From contig DFZK01000003.1 of the NCBI GenBank assembly GCA_002382085.1, forward strand, positions 1-64,000: a DNA stretch of 64,000 nucleotides. The letters are read 5' to 3'. Numbering within the stretch: position 1 is the first letter of the stretch; each line of letters opens with the position of its first letter. The notes under the pieces are model-generated. The model searched no databases. It had not been told where the DNA came from and saw nothing but the letters and a program-made list of their open reading frames with translations. Shown in pieces: positions 57,344 through 64,000 of this stretch. The DNA comes from Sulfurospirillum sp. UBA4058 (lineage in GTDB: Bacteria > Campylobacterota > Campylobacteria > Campylobacterales > Sulfurospirillaceae). The translations under genes and the position numbers were made by a program.

Positions 57344-59335
57344 TTAAAATACGTATCTGAATGAAGCGCGAAATTCGCGACCGACCTCTTCGACCAAGGT
57401 ATCGTCGCTTCCTTCAATCGAACTTTGCGCGTAATACTCTTTATCGAAGATATTATTGATACCGAAATTGAGCGTTAAATTTTGAATCGATGCGGGCTTG
57501 TACCGTAACGAGACGTCGTGAATCGCGTATCCCGCACGCGGGAGTGTTCCGGAAGAAACATCGTCAAATCCGTTAACTGCGGTTAAGGTATAGCCTAATT
57601 GCACGTACGGCGTTATCTCCCACGAACTATCCCAAACCATCGTATCGCCGATGGACGAAGCTAAACGTCTCGTATTTAAAATCGCATTCCCGTCTTCATC
57701 TTCAACGTCCGCATGTATCAATCCGATCGAAGTTTTAAAAGGTGCAAGCACATACGTCGCTTTCAATTCGTACCCTTTTGATAAGACGTCGCTGTCGAGA
57801 TTGTAAAGATCGTTAATTCGCCATTGGCTTCCGGTCTTTTGAATTAAATGCGAAAGGGTGGTTTTAAAGAGGCTTATACCTGCGCTCACGCGGTCATTCT
57901 CGCTTAAAAAGCTTTTGGCTTTATAGCGAACTCCTCCTTCGATTTGTTTGGACGTTTCAGGCTCCAACGTACCGTTTAACAAACCGTTAAACGTCGTTGC
58001 GGTAGTGACGTTGGAGAGCCATTGTACGGGTACGATGCTTCCGATTTTGATGGATTCGCTGTAGTTCGTAAAAGCACTCAATCCGTCGTAAATTTCGACT
58101 TCAGCTCCAACGTTCGGAGAAAATTCATGCCCTGTTATTTCACGTTTGGGTCCATATTCGATTGAATAATCGTCCAATCGTACGCCGTATTTCAACGTTA
58201 CGACGCGATACGTTGAGCTACCCTGAACAAAAGCACCGACGGTATTAGACGTGTTGGTTATTTTGCTACCGTTCACGTTGTTGGCCTTCGTAATACCGTC
58301 TTCAACGTCATAGTCCGCCCCGAACGTAAAGAGATGGTTTAACTCGTCGCCGCTCAACGAAAGGGTATTTTTGATATTACCGCCGTAATTCTTACTTGTG
58401 ACGTCCATCACGCTGGTTTTATTTTCTAAATTACGGTCGTTGTAATAAAGGTTGGTTCGAAGATCGATCCAATCGCTTTTAGGATTGTAACGATGATCGA
58501 ACGTGTAAGTATCGCGTGTCGTTATCATGCGATTGGTTGCTTGATTTGCTTTAGGCGCACCCATATCACTGCCCGCACTTCCGGAAACGTAATAGCCTTC
58601 GTTGGTCGTATGGGTTGCACCGAGTTTTAAACTTTGATCGTTATAATCGAGTAAAGAGTATTTCACAAAATAATTTCGATCTTTGACCGACGTATTGTAT
58701 GCATCGCCGCCATCGCCCGTACGGTAATCGTCTTGATGCACGCCCGAAACGTCGATCAGTAAACCGCTTTTATCGTTAATGCGTCCGTACACCGATGCCC
58801 CGCCGCCGTATCCGTCCGATGCGCTGTAGTAACCGCCTCGAATCGCCGCACCCAAATCTTGGTCTTTTCGAAGCAAATCTTGTGCATCGACCGTTTCAAA
58901 AGCGATGCTTCCGCCTAAGGCGCCGTTGCCTTTATCCGCACCCGCTATCGTCGAGACTTCCACGCTTTTTAAAAGCGAAGGATCGATGCTGCCGACATCG
59001 CCCATGTGTTGATATAAGCTACCGCCTTGTTTCGCTCCGTCAATCGTAATATTGAGATTCGTACCCTCGATTCCCCGTAAATAGACTCTTTGAGCATTTC
59101 TACCGCCGCCGCCGACGCTGATGGAGGGTTCATCTTTGAAAACCTCTTTCATCTCTTTGGCTTGATTCTTTTCCAAACGCTCTTGAGAGATGATTTTTGC
59201 TTCGCCGATACCGCTTAGCTCCTCTTCCATCAAAGTGATGCTTTCCAGTGTTACGAACGCATCCGCCGAAAGTATCTGCGGTATGATGCACAATGCCGCC
59301 GCAAAACTCATCTTCAAAACATAATTTTTACGCAT
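57344..59335 (-). CDS. TonB-dependent outer membrane receptor (1)
   Basis: About 663 residues: signal peptide (KMSFAAALCIIPQILSA), plug domain (VFKDEPSISVGGGGRNAQRVYLRG, LGGSIAFETVDAQDLL), and a barrel ending in ASFRYVF. The plug resembles hemin or siderophore receptors. The start at 59335 has AGGAG 6 nt upstream; a reading from 59371 lacks one. It heads the probable nine-gene iron operon, with a Fur-type operator and a direct repeat upstream. Confidence 0.9.
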   Translation of the reverse strand: MRKNYVLKMSFAAALCIIPQILSADAFVTLESITLMEEELSGIGEAKIISQERLEKNQAKEMKEVFKDEPSISVGGGGRNAQRVYLRGIEGTNLNITIDGAKQGGSLYQHMGDVGSIDPSLLKSVEVSTIAGADKGNGALGGSIAFETVDAQDLLRKDQDLGAAIRGGYYSASDGYGGGASVYGRINDKSGLLIDVSGVHQDDYRTGDGGDAYNTSVKDRNYFVKYSLLDYNDQSLKLGATHTTNEGYYVSGSAGSDMGAPKANQATNRMITTRDTYTFDHRYNPKSDWIDLRTNLYYNDRNLENKTSVMDVTSKNYGGNIKNTLSLSGDELNHLFTFGADYDVEDGITKANNVNGSKITNTSNTVGAFVQGSSTYRVVTLKYGVRLDDYSIEYGPKREITGHEFSPNVGAEVEIYDGLSAFTNYSESIKIGSIVPVQWLSNVTTATTFNGLLNGTLEPETSKQIEGGVRYKAKSFLSENDRVSAGISLFKTTLSHLIQKTGSQWRINDLYNLDSDVLSKGYELKATYVLAPFKTSIGLIHADVEDEDGNAILNTRRLASSIGDTMVWDSSWEITPYVQLGYTLTAVNGFDDVSSGTLPRAGYAIHDVSLRYKPASIQNLTLNFGINNIFDKEYYAQSSIEGSDDTLVEEVGREFRASFRYVF

Positions 59336-59424
59336 ACGCACTCCTAAATCTGTATAACCTATTTTGTTCACGTTGTGTTGATCATGAAGTAAAAATAAAG
59401 GTGGTAACCGTAGTTATCAAGATT

Positions 59425-59454
59425 GTGGCTGGCTGAGTAAAAACGTGGCTGGCT
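59425..59454 (-). promoter_or_regulatory. Direct repeat GTGGCTGGCT x2, possible activator site
   Basis: The 10-mer occurs at 59425-59434 and 59445-59454, 20 bp apart (two helical turns). It lies 90-120 nt upstream of the receptor start. Tandem direct half-sites on one helical face are typical of AraC-family activators, which often control siderophore receptors. No AraC gene is in the window. Confidence 0.5.
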
Positions 59455-59509
59455 CTGTCTTAAACCGTTGCGTCATTATAAAGATTCAAAACTTAATATT
59501 CTATAAGTT

Positions 59510-59524
59510 TGATAATCTTTATCA
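59510..59524. promoter_or_regulatory. Fur-type operator TGATAA-N3-TTATCA upstream of the iron uptake operon
   Basis: TGATAATCTTTATCA is a perfect 6-3-6 inverted repeat, 175 nt upstream of receptor 1. The distance is long for a simple repressor site, unless the promoter is distal. The rest of the 322-nt gap (59336-59657) holds the direct repeat at 59425 and no gene that I can support. Confidence 0.6.
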
Positions 59525-59657
59525 TAAAATAGGAGATCGAATGCGCTTGAAGTGCCTAATTTTAGGCATTTTAGAAAAAGTCAAGCAAGGCTAATGCTCA
59601 ACGATTTCTTAGTGAAACTTATAGCAAAAATTGTATGATATTATCAAAACGACGGTT

Positions 59658-60077
59658 CTAAAACGCAAACATCGTCTGGGAGAGAATGACGATACCGACC
59701 ATCAGTGCAAACATAGCATGATGGTAAACGGTTTTGATTTTGCGTTTTGCGTCTCCCGTGAAACGATGCATGATCAGCGGTGCACACAAGAACATCGCGA
59801 TCACGATCAGTCCAAACGTCATCTTTACATGTAAGAGTACATTGGAGGGTTCAAAATACGTATAGGCTAAAAAAAGTCCGCTTAAAAGTAAAATCGTAGT
59901 GTTCAGTTTTCCCATCATACGCGTACGAGGGGACAATGCGCTCTCCATCGCTTCAAATTGCACCGATGTGAGAGCCGTACGTGCACGAGGTAAGATGAAA
60001 TTACGAAAATAGACGCAACCGATAAATAAAATCGCCGAAGCGATATGAAACAGTTTTGCCGCAATAAGAAAAGTCAT
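59658..60077 (-). CDS. Four-helix integral membrane protein (CopD-like)
   Basis: About 139 residues with four hydrophobic helices (about 5-24, 54-71, 79-100 and 118-138) and His residues at helix ends (KLFHIASA, LLHVKMTF, MHRFTG, VYHHAMF). The pattern fits CopD-like or DUF2269-like proteins, which may bind heme or copper. Start at 60077 has GAGGAG 8 nt upstream; a longer reading from 60161 adds a charged extension that is unlikely. It lies 106 nt after tonB. Confidence 0.62.
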   Translation of the reverse strand: MTFLIAAKLFHIASAILFIGCVYFRNFILPRARTALTSVQFEAMESALSPRTRMMGKLNTTILLLSGLFLAYTYFEPSNVLLHVKMTFGLIVIAMFLCAPLIMHRFTGDAKRKIKTVYHHAMFALMVGIVILSQTMFAF

Positions 60078-60183
60078 CTCATTTCTCCTCAACGAATGAG
60101 ACACAGTATATCTTTTTTTCTCCATATTTTTTGTCTTTTGATTGTCTATTTTTTTCGTCATTAAACCGTCTATCTTTTTCGTG

Positions 60184-60882
60184 TTATTTAAGCTTAAAGG
60201 CTATCGGTAAAATAACCGTACTTAAACTTTTAGGTTTTGGGAGTTGATCGCCTTTGAGTTTCAAAGCCGCCTCAAGTGCCGCGTCGTCTAAAATCGATTT
60301 GCCCGAACTTTGATGGACGGTAGCACTGAGCAATCTTCCTTCTTGATTAATCACCAATGCGACGTGCACAACGCCGTTCCAGCCCATACGGCGCGCAACG
60401 CTCGGATAGCTTAAACGCGATAAGACTTTGTCGCGAATAATCTCAAAATCGGTTCGTTCATACGGCTCGACGTTGGTTGACGCGGGTTTGACCGAAGCTA
60501 CTTCTTGCGGAGCCGAAACGCTCTTTAGTTCCTCAACGGACGGTTGCGGTACGACTTCTTCGCGAATCGGTTCAGGGTGTTTTACGACCTCTTTTTTCAC
60601 GATCGGTTTGGGAAGCGGTTTTAACTTTTCGACGGGCTTAACGGGTTCTATTTTTTTGACCTCTTCCACCGGTTCTGGCGGTGGTGTTGCGATCGGTTTT
60701 GCGGCGATACGTTCGATATTGGAAATTTCTAAAACGACCGTCTTGGAAGGCATGATATCCAAAGGCTTCTGATACCAATAAAGCAAGTAAAAACCGATGA
60801 CGCTCCCGTGTAGCAGCATCGAAAAGAACAACGAACGACCTTCATACGTCTTTGCGACGGTAGTGTAAGTTTGATACGACAT
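60184..60882 (-). CDS. tonB: Energy transducer TonB
   Basis: 232 residues: one N-terminal helix (FFSMLLHGSVIGFYLLYW), a Pro/Glu/Lys-rich spacer (about 60-130), and a C-terminal TonB domain (LSRLSYPSVARRMGWNGVVHVALVINQEGRL...). It passes proton-motive energy from ExbB-ExbD to the outer membrane receptors at 53024 and 57344. It lies 17 nt after hemP in the exbB-exbD-hemP-tonB operon. Confidence 0.95.
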   Translation of the reverse strand: MSYQTYTTVAKTYEGRSLFFSMLLHGSVIGFYLLYWYQKPLDIMPSKTVVLEISNIERIAAKPIATPPPEPVEEVKKIEPVKPVEKLKPLPKPIVKKEVVKHPEPIREEVVPQPSVEELKSVSAPQEVASVKPASTNVEPYERTDFEIIRDKVLSRLSYPSVARRMGWNGVVHVALVINQEGRLLSATVHQSSGKSILDDAALEAALKLKGDQLPKPKSLSTVILPIAFKLK

Positions 60883-60899
60883 CGGTTCTCCTTTGGGCG

Positions 60900-61031
60900 T
60901 TATTTGGTTAAAATCAGTTTATTGTCTTTCGTGATACGAAGGATATACACCGCTCCGTTATGCACGATATGTACGGTATTGTTCTCTTTAAAAAGCTCTT
61001 TCGAATCGATTTTGCTCTGATCGTTATTCAT
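60900..61031 (-). CDS. hemP: Hemin uptake protein HemP/HmuP
   Basis: A 43-residue ORF too short for usual length cut-offs. The second half, VHIVHNGAVYILRITKDNKL then ILTK, is the HemP signature (IxHxGxxYxLRxTxxxKLILTK). HemP/HmuP acts in other proteobacteria as a small activator of heme uptake genes. The start overlaps the exbD stop by 8 nt. No heme-degrading or heme ABC genes are in the window. Confidence 0.88.
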   Translation of the reverse strand: MNNDQSKIDSKELFKENNTVHIVHNGAVYILRITKDNKLILTK

Positions 61032-61407
61032 CTTTATTGACCACCATGCCGATTTTTTCGATCTCTTTGGCTTTGAGCAAATCGATCACGTAGATAAAAT
61101 CTTCGTAAGAAGACATCTTGTCGGCACTAATCGCGACCGAATCTTCTTTACTCAGCGTATCAAACTTCAAAGAGAGTTCGTCGCGCGGCGTAAACTCGTT
61201 ATTAATAAAAAACTGATGATCCGCCGTAATGCCGATCTCGTAAAATTTCGGCTCGACTTTGCTAAATTGACTGGCTTGAGGCAGAGCTATTTCGATTTTG
61301 CCCAGAGCGATAAACGACGAAACGGTTAAAACAATGGTGAGAAGAACCAACATAATGTCGATCAAAGGAACGACGTTAATACCCTCAACCCTCTTAAGCG
61401 ACTTCAT
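61024..61407 (-). CDS. exbD: ExbD biopolymer transport protein
   Basis: 127 residues: one helix with the essential Asp (NVVPLIDIMLVLLTIVL) and a periplasmic domain. Works with ExbB as the proton-driven motor for TonB. It overlaps exbB by 14 nt and hemP by 8 nt. Confidence 0.94.
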   Translation of the reverse strand: MKSLKRVEGINVVPLIDIMLVLLTIVLTVSSFIALGKIEIALPQASQFSKVEPKFYEIGITADHQFFINNEFTPRDELSLKFDTLSKEDSVAISADKMSSYEDFIYVIDLLKAKEIEKIGMVVNKDE

Positions 61408-61819
61408 CTTCCCACTCGCTCATCGCAACGTCTAGCTTACGTAAAAAAGCACCGTAGATCATCGTTGAAGGAATCGCAACGATGAGCCCTGCCGCCGTAA
61501 CTTTCAGTGCAAGAGCAAGACCTACGATGACCTTAGAAGTATCCAATGCCCCACCGCTTATTCCGATATCGTAAAAGACCACCATAATACCGCCGACGGT
61601 TCCTAAAAGTCCGACGTAAGGAGCGTTGGAACCGATTAAAGAAATAATCGTTAAGTTTTGAGAGAGGTCTCGTTCAAGCCTGTTTTTACTCTCATAACTC
61701 TTTACATGTAACGCTCTAAAAAAAAGAAGGCGTTCGATCGCATACCCCACCACTAAAATGCTCATCAAAAGCAAAATCCCAAGAGCACCGTAATCCACGG
61801 CAAGTTTAATATTTTCCAT
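61394..61819 (-). CDS. exbB: ExbB biopolymer transport protein
   Basis: 141 residues with three helices (about 8-30, 60-85, 100-122) and the conserved GLLGTVGGIMVVF segment and late LALKVTAAGLIVAIPSTMIY. It is the short ExbB form common in Campylobacterota. First gene of the exbB-exbD-hemP-tonB operon, with a Fur-type operator 25-40 nt upstream. Confidence 0.95.
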   Translation of the reverse strand: MENIKLAVDYGALGILLLMSILVVGYAIERLLFFRALHVKSYESKNRLERDLSQNLTIISLIGSNAPYVGLLGTVGGIMVVFYDIGISGGALDTSKVIVGLALALKVTAAGLIVAIPSTMIYGAFLRKLDVAMSEWEDEVA

Positions 61820-61844
61820 TCGACCTCTATTGATGTAATAACCA

Positions 61845-61859
61845 TTATCATAATGATAG
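61845..61859. promoter_or_regulatory. Fur-type operator upstream of exbB
   Basis: TTATCATAATGATAG is an inverted repeat with one mismatch, in a longer stretch (ATAACCATTATCATAATGAT) close to the Fur consensus. The 241-nt gap to the MFS gene has no other supported feature. Confidence 0.6.
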
Positions 61860-62060
61860 GCTTTTAGAACTTAATTTTGTATGAAATCAATAACATTTAT
61901 CATTTTATAGTTCAAAAAAACAACTGTTCCGTTATCGTATTTTTAGAGAAACGCTTGCGTTAAAACGATTTTCAAACCGACGACACTACGTAAACTTTCC
62001 TAGAAAAAGATTGTTATTTTAAGCGCGTCGATGCGCTTCTCCAGCGCGATTAACGGTAGC

Positions 62061-63224
62061 TCAAACATGCGGCTTTTTGAGGGTAAAAACAACTAAAAGC
62101 GCAAATGCCGCCGCGGCAAAGACGAAAGGAACGATCGGGTCGATTTTGTACAAAAACGTACTGAGCATCGGTCCTACGATCATGCCCATACCTTGTACCG
62201 ACGAGACGGTTCCTGCCGCCGCACCCTGCTCCGCTTCGCTAACGTTATTCGCCGCTAAGGCTTGAAAGGCGGGAAAGATAAAACCCATACCGAAAGTCGC
62301 AACGCAAAATCCGATGCCAAGAGGAATCAACGTATGCGTCAGTGAAACCATCCCGTATCCCAGTGCGGCGATACTCCCGCCTATGCGTAACCACGTATAC
62401 GGCGTAACGCGTGTTTGCTTGGAGACGAAAACTTGGGCGACGATAAAACAAATACCGACCAATGATAAAATAATTCCCGTCACTTTGGCCGTTTCACTCG
62501 GATTTAAAGCCAAGGTATCCAGCACGTAAAAACCCAAACACACTTGTGAAGTGACGACGCTATACATCGTTAAAAATGCCGCAATCATAGGCAAACGTAA
62601 CCGTGCGTCACTCCATTTAGGATGCGGCATCTCTTCGATATGACGCTTGGGCGTTTTGGGAATCGTTTTGTAAACTAAAAATGCCGCGATCATAGGCAAT
62701 ATCGCGAACGTGTAGAGCGGAACCTGTAAGCCGTAAACGGCTAAAAACCCTCCGAGTGCCGGTCCTAAAATCATACCGATACCGTTCGATGCTCCCAGTT
62801 TTGCCATATAGCCCGTTCGATATTGTGCATCGATTTTATCGGCAATGAGTGCGCTCGAAACGGCGGGGATCGCCGCATAAAAGACGCCGATTAAGCCTCT
62901 TACCGAAACAATCATAATCAAAGAAATCAGCACCGAGGGCACGTTAAAAAGAGCATAATCGACAAACACCGCCAATAAAAAATAGGCGATACCGACGCCT
63001 AAAACACCGATGAGTAAAATCGGTTTACGACCGATACGATCGCTTTTCTTTCCCCAGTACCGTGCCATTACGACCCATAAAATCCCCGCCAACGCCACGC
63101 TGAGTCCCGCATGCCACTCTTGCATATGAAGAACACGAATCAAAGGACCGACGACGGCTAAAAATGCCATCATTGCGGCAACGCACAATATATTGACCAC
63201 CATTAAGGTTTTCATCTCTTTCAT
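62061..63224 (-). CDS. Major facilitator superfamily exporter
   Basis: 387 residues with twelve predicted helices. The loop 2-3 motif GKKSDRIGRKPILLIG and the drug/H+ antiporter-type signature LGPALGGFLAVYG suggest a TetA/Bcr-like exporter. Substrate unknown; siderophore or drug export are options given the iron genes beside it. GGAG lies 6 nt before the ATG. It follows the VOC-fold gene by 3 nt. Confidence 0.85.
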   Translation of the reverse strand: MKEMKTLMVVNILCVAAMMAFLAVVGPLIRVLHMQEWHAGLSVALAGILWVVMARYWGKKSDRIGRKPILLIGVLGVGIAYFLLAVFVDYALFNVPSVLISLIMIVSVRGLIGVFYAAIPAVSSALIADKIDAQYRTGYMAKLGASNGIGMILGPALGGFLAVYGLQVPLYTFAILPMIAAFLVYKTIPKTPKRHIEEMPHPKWSDARLRLPMIAAFLTMYSVVTSQVCLGFYVLDTLALNPSETAKVTGIILSLVGICFIVAQVFVSKQTRVTPYTWLRIGGSIAALGYGMVSLTHTLIPLGIGFCVATFGMGFIFPAFQALAANNVSEAEQGAAAGTVSSVQGMGMIVGPMLSTFLYKIDPIVPFVFAAAAFALLVVFTLKKPHV

Positions 63225-63227
63225 TTT

Positions 63228-63941
63228 CTACTCCGTAAAAATACCGTATCGTGCAAGAGGTTTCAACGCCTCGGCATACGTATGATCAAAATAAATACCC
63301 TCTTGCGAGGAACTAAGCATGACGTCGTACCCGCCGATGGTAACGTGAAATCGGTCGTTTTCGCACGACAAGGTCTCATTGGCGATGAGCGTCATCTCCT
63401 TGACGCTTGGCTCTTCCCATCGGTAACACAACCTTCGAATCGACGTTATGCCGTTTGAATGTTCGCAAAAAAGAGGATGCGGCACTACAAAAGGCGTATA
63501 ATCGGAGATCAAAAAGGGCACGTCAAACGACTTTGGCGCGAACAATTCCCATGAAACGCGCACTCCTTCACAATTGATTTTTGACATAGCCATCACGCGG
63601 CTAAAATCGCCTTTGCACGCAAGCTCTGCACGATACGCTCTTGCATCTCCCACACCGACCGCCCAATCTAAGATGCGTTTTTTGACACCAAGATAATGTG
63701 CCACGCGCGCACCGAAATAGCCCAAAAGGAAACTGAAGCGCGTTACATGTAAAAGTGACAAAAACCACGGAAAGGTCGACGGAGCCAATAATTCAAGGTA
63801 GGGGCCGTCTTTAAAATAGATCAAAGCGTTGTACTGTTTTTTACCCGCTCTACCGAGGCATACCCGAAAGCCCGCTTTTTCAAAATCGTTGATCGCTTCG
63901 TCTAAAGAGTCGACGCGCACTAAAATATGGTCTAAATGCAT
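63228..63941 (-). CDS. VOC-superfamily (glyoxalase-like) protein
   Basis: 237 residues. The N-terminal ~60 (LDHILVRVDSLDEAINDFEKAGFRV ... YLELLAP) form a VOC module of the Glyoxalase_3 type. The region around residues 130-180 could be the second module. Catalytic activity is not predictable. It contains one exact TTACATGTAA (63743) coding LLHVT. Confidence 0.75.
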   Translation of the reverse strand: MHLDHILVRVDSLDEAINDFEKAGFRVCLGRAGKKQYNALIYFKDGPYLELLAPSTFPWFLSLLHVTRFSFLLGYFGARVAHYLGVKKRILDWAVGVGDARAYRAELACKGDFSRVMAMSKINCEGVRVSWELFAPKSFDVPFLISDYTPFVVPHPLFCEHSNGITSIRRLCYRWEEPSVKEMTLIANETLSCENDRFHVTIGGYDVMLSSSQEGIYFDHTYAEALKPLARYGIFTE

Positions 63942-63944
63942 GGG

Positions 63945-64000
63945 TTATCCTATCAGCTCAACCTGCGGTGAACCGTCGTTCCTTGCCGCAACTTCATCGC
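63945..64000 (-). CDS. C-terminal fragment of an unidentified gene
   Basis: The reverse strand has an open frame ending ...DEVAARNDGSPQVELIG with stop TAA at 63945-63947, 3 nt before the VOC gene start. The tight spacing suggests an operon. Too little is present to identify it. Confidence 0.5.
   Translation of the reverse strand, partial: DEVAARNDGSPQVELIG

Overview
The window looks like a chromosomal segment of a Campylobacterota (epsilonproteobacterial) species, probably a free-living Sulfurospirillum- or Sulfurimonas-like organism. The S10-spc ribosomal protein order, zinc-type S14, FeoAB systems, an Opr-type porin, promoters with TATAAT-like -10 boxes and few clear -35 boxes, and a multi-component chemosensory cluster all fit. 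The genus is an inference.

Layout: 1-6.3 kb is the S10/spc ribosomal operon on the minus strand, entering rpsH at the left edge. 6.4-19.6 kb is mixed housekeeping: an AAA ATPase, a SpoIIE phosphatase, rnhB, feoAB-1, a sensor kinase, aroC-rnc-rnhA-TPR, dnaG and a PP-loop RNA-modification-like gene. 19.6-33.0 kb is a chemosensory cluster: a receiver, a two-site CheC and a GGDEF protein on the plus strand; a receiver with a long C-terminal extension, a PAS kinase, CheB, CheD, a kinase without its histidine, CheR, CheA, a small STAS-like protein, a chemoreceptor, CheW and CheY on the minus strand.

33.8-40.5 kb is a roughly 6.7 kb AT-rich integrated element in tRNA-Ala(GGC), bounded by 20-bp direct repeats. 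It carries a tyrosine integrase, three unrecognised proteins, a GNAT-like protein, iteron-like AAGTGTGA repeats, a large inverted repeat, and two gene-poor stretches with dense base-pairing potential. The stretch at 38.04-38.59 kb is a candidate large structured RNA of unknown family, directly upstream of an ATGA-coupled two-gene cargo. This is the least explained part of the window.

40.6-49.2 kb looks like a ferrosome (fez) type iron-storage organelle cluster: a P1B-6 ATPase with the SCA motif (FezB-like), a second P1B ATPase with a CPC motif, an HMA2-domain protein, a ferritin-like protein carrying its own membrane segment, and several one- or two-helix membrane proteins. It follows a porin gene and a Fur-family regulator behind a Fur-type operator. 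Dps is the next gene.

49.9-61.9 kb is iron uptake. A probable nine-gene run holds two TonB-dependent receptors, a DUF4198 protein, a PepSY membrane protein, small periplasmic and membrane proteins, a Spy-like protein and FeoA/FeoB-2. It is followed by tonB, a 43-codon hemP missed by length cut-offs, exbD and exbB. Copies of TGATAA-N3-TTATCA or close variants precede the main iron transcription units, so import (TonB/Feo), storage (ferrosome-like cluster, Dps) and control (Fur) sit together. An MFS exporter, a VOC-fold protein and a gene fragment close the window.

A palindrome, TTACATGTAA, occurs nine times exactly in the core genome, mostly inside genes and in more than one reading frame, and not in the integrated element.
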